DNA from: Eledone cirrhosa
Taxonomy: Eukaryota > Mollusca > Cephalopoda > Octopoda > Eledonidae
DNA length: 64,000 nt
Assembly: GCA_964016885.1 (NCBI GenBank)
Contig: OZ024740.1
Span: 198,096,582 to 198,160,581, forward strand
Direction: 5' to 3'
Part shown: in pieces, positions 59,371-64,000 of the stretch
Numbering within the stretch: position 1 is the stretch's first letter
How the letters are laid out: every line of letters begins with the position of its first letter
Made by a program: the position numbers and the translations under genes
The notes under the pieces: model-generated
Told to the model about the DNA's origin: nothing
The model's input: the letters and a program-made list of their open reading frames with translations, nothing else
Database searches by the model: none

Positions 59371-62044
59371 AGGTCCCGGCCCTGAGGTGTCTACATGTCC
59401 CGGAGATGTCCCTATAGCTTGAGGGAAGTTCCCATCCCAATGTGTTGTTACTGTCCATATAGCTTGAGGAAGTTCCCGGCCCTGAGGTGTCTACATGTCC
59501 CGAAGAAGTTAGTTCTGAGGTTTATCTCCAGGGTCTCGCTTAGACATACTTTGCAGATGCCAGGTGGTACTTTCCTGATTTTGGACCAGGCCAGAGAGTA
59601 CGGGGTCCTGGCCAGCTTTAGCTTCCAGATTAGTTCGGAAAGTGCCGTACTTTTCCTTTTGTCCTCCCTATTAAAGGAATGGCGATGGTTATACCATCGG
59701 TCTTTAAAGCTCGTTGATATGACTCCTATGTAAAGGTGTTCAGAGTTGGGGTTTTTTACTCTACATCCGTATATTAAGTTCTTCCTAAGGCATTAATTAC
59801 TAAGGGGTTTCTGCAGTTGCAGGAGGTAGTCAACCTCCGCCTGCCTAGTGTGGGGTTCCCGTTACGTATTATATGGTGGTCTTCTCCCGGGCCCGGTGGG
59901 GAAGAGGCGTCCCTGGGCTGTTTGGGTTTCCAGGGTGGGAACTGGGTCCACCCTCTTTCCCTCCACATGGTTCTGCTGGGTGCTTATATTGCCAGCTTCT
60001 GGTTGTGTGTGGTTTTTAAGTCTACCCATATTGATGCTAGCTATGTGCTGGGCCACATTTCGCGTGGTAGAATACGAGAGCTTCACAGTGTCTGTTGAAG
60101 ATCTTGTGGTATCTATGGTCCATCGGGAAGCATTTATCTAGTGCTCTAAAGAATGAGCGGGCCAAGCTGTTCTTTAGGGCCGCTGAGTAGGGTGGGTTGT
60201 ACCACTGATTTTTCTGCGTCTACTCCTATGTGGGTGGGTTGCGCGAGCCGTGGGCTGTTGGGGAGTTGTTAGGTTGCTAGTGGTTCCCGCATTGCTGCCT
60301 CCCCTTCGGGCGCTATGTGTTTTGCTAACTTCCCGGCTCGAATCTGTGGGGTGGTTGTTGCCCACGCTTGGGGTTCTACAATGGGATGGTCTTCCATCAG
60401 TACCTCTACGTGTCTTGTGGTGTGGGGGGCGTCGGGCCCGAGGTGGATAGTATCACCCCTGAGACCGCTACTCCTATTGGGTTTCCTCTCATGGTTATGC
60501 GTACGCGTCCCCCTCGCCCATGTGGTGGTGTCGGGCTCATGGTGTTTAGTTGTTTCCATTCTGCCTGTATTGTTAGGGTTCGCCCCCTTCCGGATACAGT
60601 GGGTCGGGTGTCCGGTGGGCCATCCCCATCATGGCGCCTCGGATTATATGATATATTTTGGCAATGCGCCGCCTTATTTAGAGCTGCGTTATAATATTCT
60701 GCGTTGCTATCAAAGATTTCCTTATTTATGGACAGGCTGGAGTTCCTGTCCGAGACACTCTTCACTACGGCCTTAATTATGGATCTAAGGTGGTTTGACT
60801 TGGGGTTACCATATACAAGTTTCTAGTTGAGATTGTAGTAGGGGTAGTATTGCTCGGTGTTTAGACTGGTGTCTAGGAAGTTAACTACTTTTCTATTTGG
60901 GTCTAGTTCGATACTGAGCCCCTGGTTCTTAAATAAATGCCGAATACGCCTCTTCATTCTCTCCACCATAGACTGTGAAGAGAGCATCGTCACGATACAA
61001 TCCGCCACCCAGGCAGGGGATTTCTTCTTTTATCCGCTTCAACAGGAAGAGCCCAACCAGGTCCGCTACCTGTGCGGAGTCGCTCGAGCCCATCGTGATG
61101 TCAAAGTTATTTGGCCAATCACTCCTGGTCCAAAGGTCTCCGTATTAGACATCGATAAAAAAGGGCCTTATTGAGTACTATGGGCGAGGTTGAGGAGTTG
61201 TAGCCTGCGATATCCAGTTGGATAAAGCTGGTCCTACTTTTTCCAGGTAGTATCTTAAACCTTTCTATTACCTCTCCCTGCATGACCATTGCTGTAATCT
61301 AGTTTTTTTTCAGAAGCTTAGACAAAACCCTATCTAGTATGCTTTTACTGACGATCCCTAGGTCGGATCTGGAGGGGGCTATTAGTCTAACAGGGAGGTC
61401 GGACTCAAAGTTTGGCTTGTGATCTTTAAGGGTAATCCGCGGCTCCCTTGGTTGGTATGGGGCCGTCCTGTCCTCTATGCCGAGTTCGGATATAATCCTG
61501 TAAGCTGTGGCGTTGATCTCATCCATGGTAAATCCAGGTGTTTTTTTGTAGCATTTCCTCAGTTCCCTGAGAATTATCTTATTATACAGTTATATATATG
61601 TCCATGTTGTAGAGGTTGTTGGTTTTATCGGCATGGACAAGTATTCCAGTTGTCTCTTTAAGTTTTGTAATCCCGTTTCCCAGGTGTCCAAGGTACTCCT
61701 GACTCCTGGGTGGGTTTCCAGAGAATTTGAGATTGGAGATAATGTTAATCATCTCGTTTTCGAACTCCTCCATTAGGCTGTTGGGGGAGGGTTCCTCCTT
61801 GATCTAAAAAGGTACTCCATGTTTTGGGTGTTGGTAATTTTAGGCGTTCCTCTTTCAAAGTAGAACGCCTGCCATCTCATCCTACGGACAAGGAAGTCCG
61901 TACTCCTGATGAGATCACTGGTGTATTCTCGTTTGCCAGGTATATTCTCGTTTACATTACTCCGGAGTAACCAAACCAACCTGCGCACTTCGTCGAGTGC
62001 TCCAATCTGCATACTGAAGTGTCGGTAAACAACCAACATATACA

Positions 62045-62045
<1 letters not shown>
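59371..62045 (-). pseudogene. Decayed Penelope-like element: N-terminal region, RT and GIY-YIG
   Basis: Successive broken frames on the minus strand follow PLE order. They are STDFLVRRMRWQAFYFE (about 61880), GILVHADKTNNLYNM (about 61610), ITLKDHKPNFESDLPVRLIA then SRSDLGIVSKSIL (61330-61430), SFIQLDIAGYNSSTS (about 61230), GLSIELDPNRKVVNFLDTSL (about 60880) and EIFDSNAEYYNAALNKA (about 60700). QWYNPPYS and LDKCFPMDHRYHKIFNR (about 60120-60210) come next, then LYIGVISTSFKDRW, the GIY-YIG nuclease (about 59720), and KSTALSELIWKLK. PLE RTs are related to telomerase. Numerous stops and shifts, and the replaced catalytic sequences, make it inactive. It encodes a different GIY-YIG type from the 7.4-kb PLE. 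Confidence 0.85.
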
Positions 62046-62480
<435 letters not shown>

Positions 62481-62521
62481 GATATTAAATCAATGGAAAC
62501 TATATTTATAAAACCATATTT

Positions 62522-62585
62522 ATTTCATTATATATATTTCAGGGATATCATATTAACAATATGTTATGCCTTCTTCAGACAAAAT
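62522..62585 (-). ncRNA. Hammerhead ribozyme candidate, left arm
   Basis: Minus strand: stem I ATTTTGT (62579-62585) pairs along seven positions with ATGAAAT (62522-62528), counting G-T wobbles. Core CTGAAGA is at 62572-62578. Stem II is AGG, ATA, CATATT against AATATG, TAT, CCT with two internal mismatches. GAAA is at 62537-62540, stem III ATATATAT, cleavage base A at 62529. Confidence 0.7.
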
Positions 62586-62752
62586 ACAATATAGACAGTT
62601 TTATAAATAAATAGATTTGACATACCGTTCAACATCGACTTGTATTTGAAAAGTTGATTTGGCAGTCAAAATCTGCCAAATCAACTTTTCAAATACAAGT
62701 CGATGTTGAACGGTATGTCAAATCTATTTATTTATAAAACTGTCTATATTGT

Positions 62753-62816
62753 ATTTTGTCTGAAGAAGGCATAACATATTGTTAATATGATATCCCTGAA
62801 ATATATATAATGAAAT
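62753..62816 (+). ncRNA. Hammerhead ribozyme candidate, right arm
   Basis: Exact mirror of the left copy: stem I 62753-62759 with 62810-62816, core CTGAAGA 62760-62766, GAAA 62798-62801, cleavage expected after A 62809. Confidence 0.7.
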
Positions 62817-62944
62817 AAATATGGTTTTATAAATATAGTTTCCATTGATTTAATATCGTAAATATACTCCAAATACTTGTTGAGTGCTTTTATATCCGTT
62901 ATAAATATTTACTAGTTGTAACCCAACAATTTAAATATAACTTT

Positions 62945-63120
<176 letters not shown>

Positions 63121-63300
63121 CTGTGTGTATAGTTTTATATATATATATATATATTGTTATACTTTGGGAGGGTCATGTTGCCAATAAGAAACACACGCAC
63201 CAGCTGCTTTCACTTCAATTTATTATATATTTATAAATTTACAAATTTATAAATTTCTGGTTGGTTGGTTGGTTCCACAACCAGATAGTTGTTTATATAT

Positions 63301-63345
63301 AGTCATAGTCCTTTCGTCACACACTCTGTGACATCTTCAGTGACT
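63301..63345 (-). ncRNA. Hammerhead ribozyme candidate, left arm
   Basis: Minus strand: stem I AGTCA (63341-63345) with TGACT (63301-63305), core CTGAAGA (63334-63340), stem II GTCAC-AGAGTGT-GTGAC, GAAA (63312-63315), stem III AGGACT with two pairs, cleavage base A at 63306. Confidence 0.75.
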
Positions 63346-63451
63346 GGGGATTCCTTTTTTTGTTTCTGTGCCTCTCCTTTGTTCTGTCCTACGCCATTTT
63401 GAGTAGGACAGAACAAAGGAGAGGCACAGAAACAAAAAAAAAGGAATCCCC

Positions 63452-63496
63452 AGTCACTGAAGAGGTCACAGAGTGTGTGACGAAAGGACTATGACT
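63452..63496 (+). ncRNA. Hammerhead ribozyme candidate, right arm
   Basis: Stem I AGTCA (63452-63456) with TGACT (63492-63496), core CTGAAGA (63457-63463), stem II GTCAC-AGAGTGT-GTGAC, GAAA (63482-63485), stem III AGGACT, cleavage after A 63491. At 45 nt it is the most compact example in the window. Confidence 0.75.
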
Positions 63497-63700
63497 ATAT
63501 ATAAACAACTATCTGGTTGTGGAACCAACCAACCAACCAGAAATTTATAAATTTGTAAATTTATTAATATATAATAAATTGAAGTGAAAGCAACTGGTGC
63601 GTGTGTTTCTTATTGGCAACATGACCCTCCCAAAGTATAACAATATCGGTTTCAACACACGATTTCAGATAAAGAATCTTGCTAAACAAATTCAGAAACG

Positions 63701-63702
<2 letters not shown>

Positions 63703-63756
<54 letters not shown>
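63703..63756. repeat. (AT)n microsatellite
   Basis: About 26 AT units. Confidence 0.97.
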
Positions 63757-63758
<2 letters not shown>

Positions 63759-63946
63759 AATGATGCGCTGATCCATACACATGCTATAATGTAGGGTGAA
63801 AACCCTGAAAGACGGTGGAAATGGTGTCATGGCCCGTTAGCTTAATTATTAAAGCGTCATGGTTGAAAAGTACATGTATTGTTTGTATAAATGTATATAT
63901 GTATGTATATGTATCTCTCCCTCTATCTGTACACACACATACACAA

Positions 63947-64000
<54 letters not shown>
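63757..64000. other. Noncoding right edge, CA and AT repeats
   Basis: CA units at 63933-63970 and AT to the edge. 63825-63860 (GGCCCGTTAGCTTAATTATT and following) is weakly tRNA-like but does not fold convincingly. Confidence 0.5.

Larger units (their letters stand above)
63152..63646. repeat. 495-bp near-perfect palindrome with the PLE-tail terminus
   Basis: Arms of about 240 bp meet around GTCCTACGCCATTTTGAGTAGGAC. The outer ends are ATTGTTATACTTTGGGAGGG and its complement, the same terminus as the PLE tail at 8928-8950. Differences are few: ACATCTTCAG versus AGAGGTCAC, the length of a T-run, CAGCTGC versus CAACTGG. Each arm holds one outward hammerhead-like motif. Confidence 0.95.

Overview
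The window reads as nuclear DNA of a coleoid cephalopod, most likely an octopus. The evidence is the dense tRNA-derived SINEs whose body contains the block 'GTCGATAAAATAAAGTACC', very many long (AT)n, (TATG)n, (CA)n and (TAA)n microsatellites, RTE-, R2/R4- and Penelope-type retroelements, and long foldback repeats. Nothing looks bacterial: there are no operons and almost no long clean reading frames. Most long frames are microsatellite translations.

The only host coding sequence I can support is one 110-bp exon on the minus strand (31313-31422). It encodes the third transmembrane segment of an aminergic G-protein-coupled receptor, closest to the dopamine D2 type, and has good splice sites at both ends. 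Most of the window is therefore probably intron of that gene, filled with repeats.

Layout: 0-3.8 kb holds broken R2/R4-like LINE pieces and LINE 3' ends that run into (TATG)n. 4.7-5.8 kb is a Helitron-like element. 7.4-9.0 kb is the 3' part of a Penelope-like element (PLE) with a GIY-YIG nuclease. 9.0-13.6 kb holds foldbacks and duplicated blocks, one split by a SINE. 14.5-18.25 kb is a nearly complete RTE-type LINE with two stops and one frameshift. 19.8-22.6 kb holds SINEs and a foldback. 25-29 kb holds a LINE end and a mariner transposase pseudogene. 29-41 kb is quieter, with the receptor exon and old SINEs. 41.56-42.30 kb is a 746-bp palindrome. 45.5-46.1 kb is another LINE end. 49.4-53.9 kb holds SINE clusters, one of them palindromic. 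54.7-55.7 kb is a Dong/R4-like LINE end lodged between TAA repeats. 57-62 kb holds a LINE endonuclease piece and a decayed PLE spanning RT to GIY-YIG. 62.4-63.7 kb holds two more long palindromes.

The most interesting pattern is that several foldbacks, and the tails downstream of both PLEs, carry hammerhead-ribozyme-like cores: CTGANGA, a stem II hairpin, GAAA, a very short stem III, then a strand complementary to the bases just before CTGANGA. I find complementary stem I strands in four separate families (41.6/42.2, 58.2, 62.5/62.8 and 63.3/63.5 kb), a fifth with a classic GTC cleavage site but one core mutation (22.2 kb), and decayed cores at 8.7 and 13.3 kb. In each palindrome with two copies the motifs lie on opposite strands and point outward, and most tails end in (AT)n. 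The tail of the 7.4-kb PLE and the ends of the 63.2-kb palindrome share the same terminal sequence. My reading is that these palindromes are head-to-head dimers of PLE or retrozyme-like ribozyme-bearing tails.
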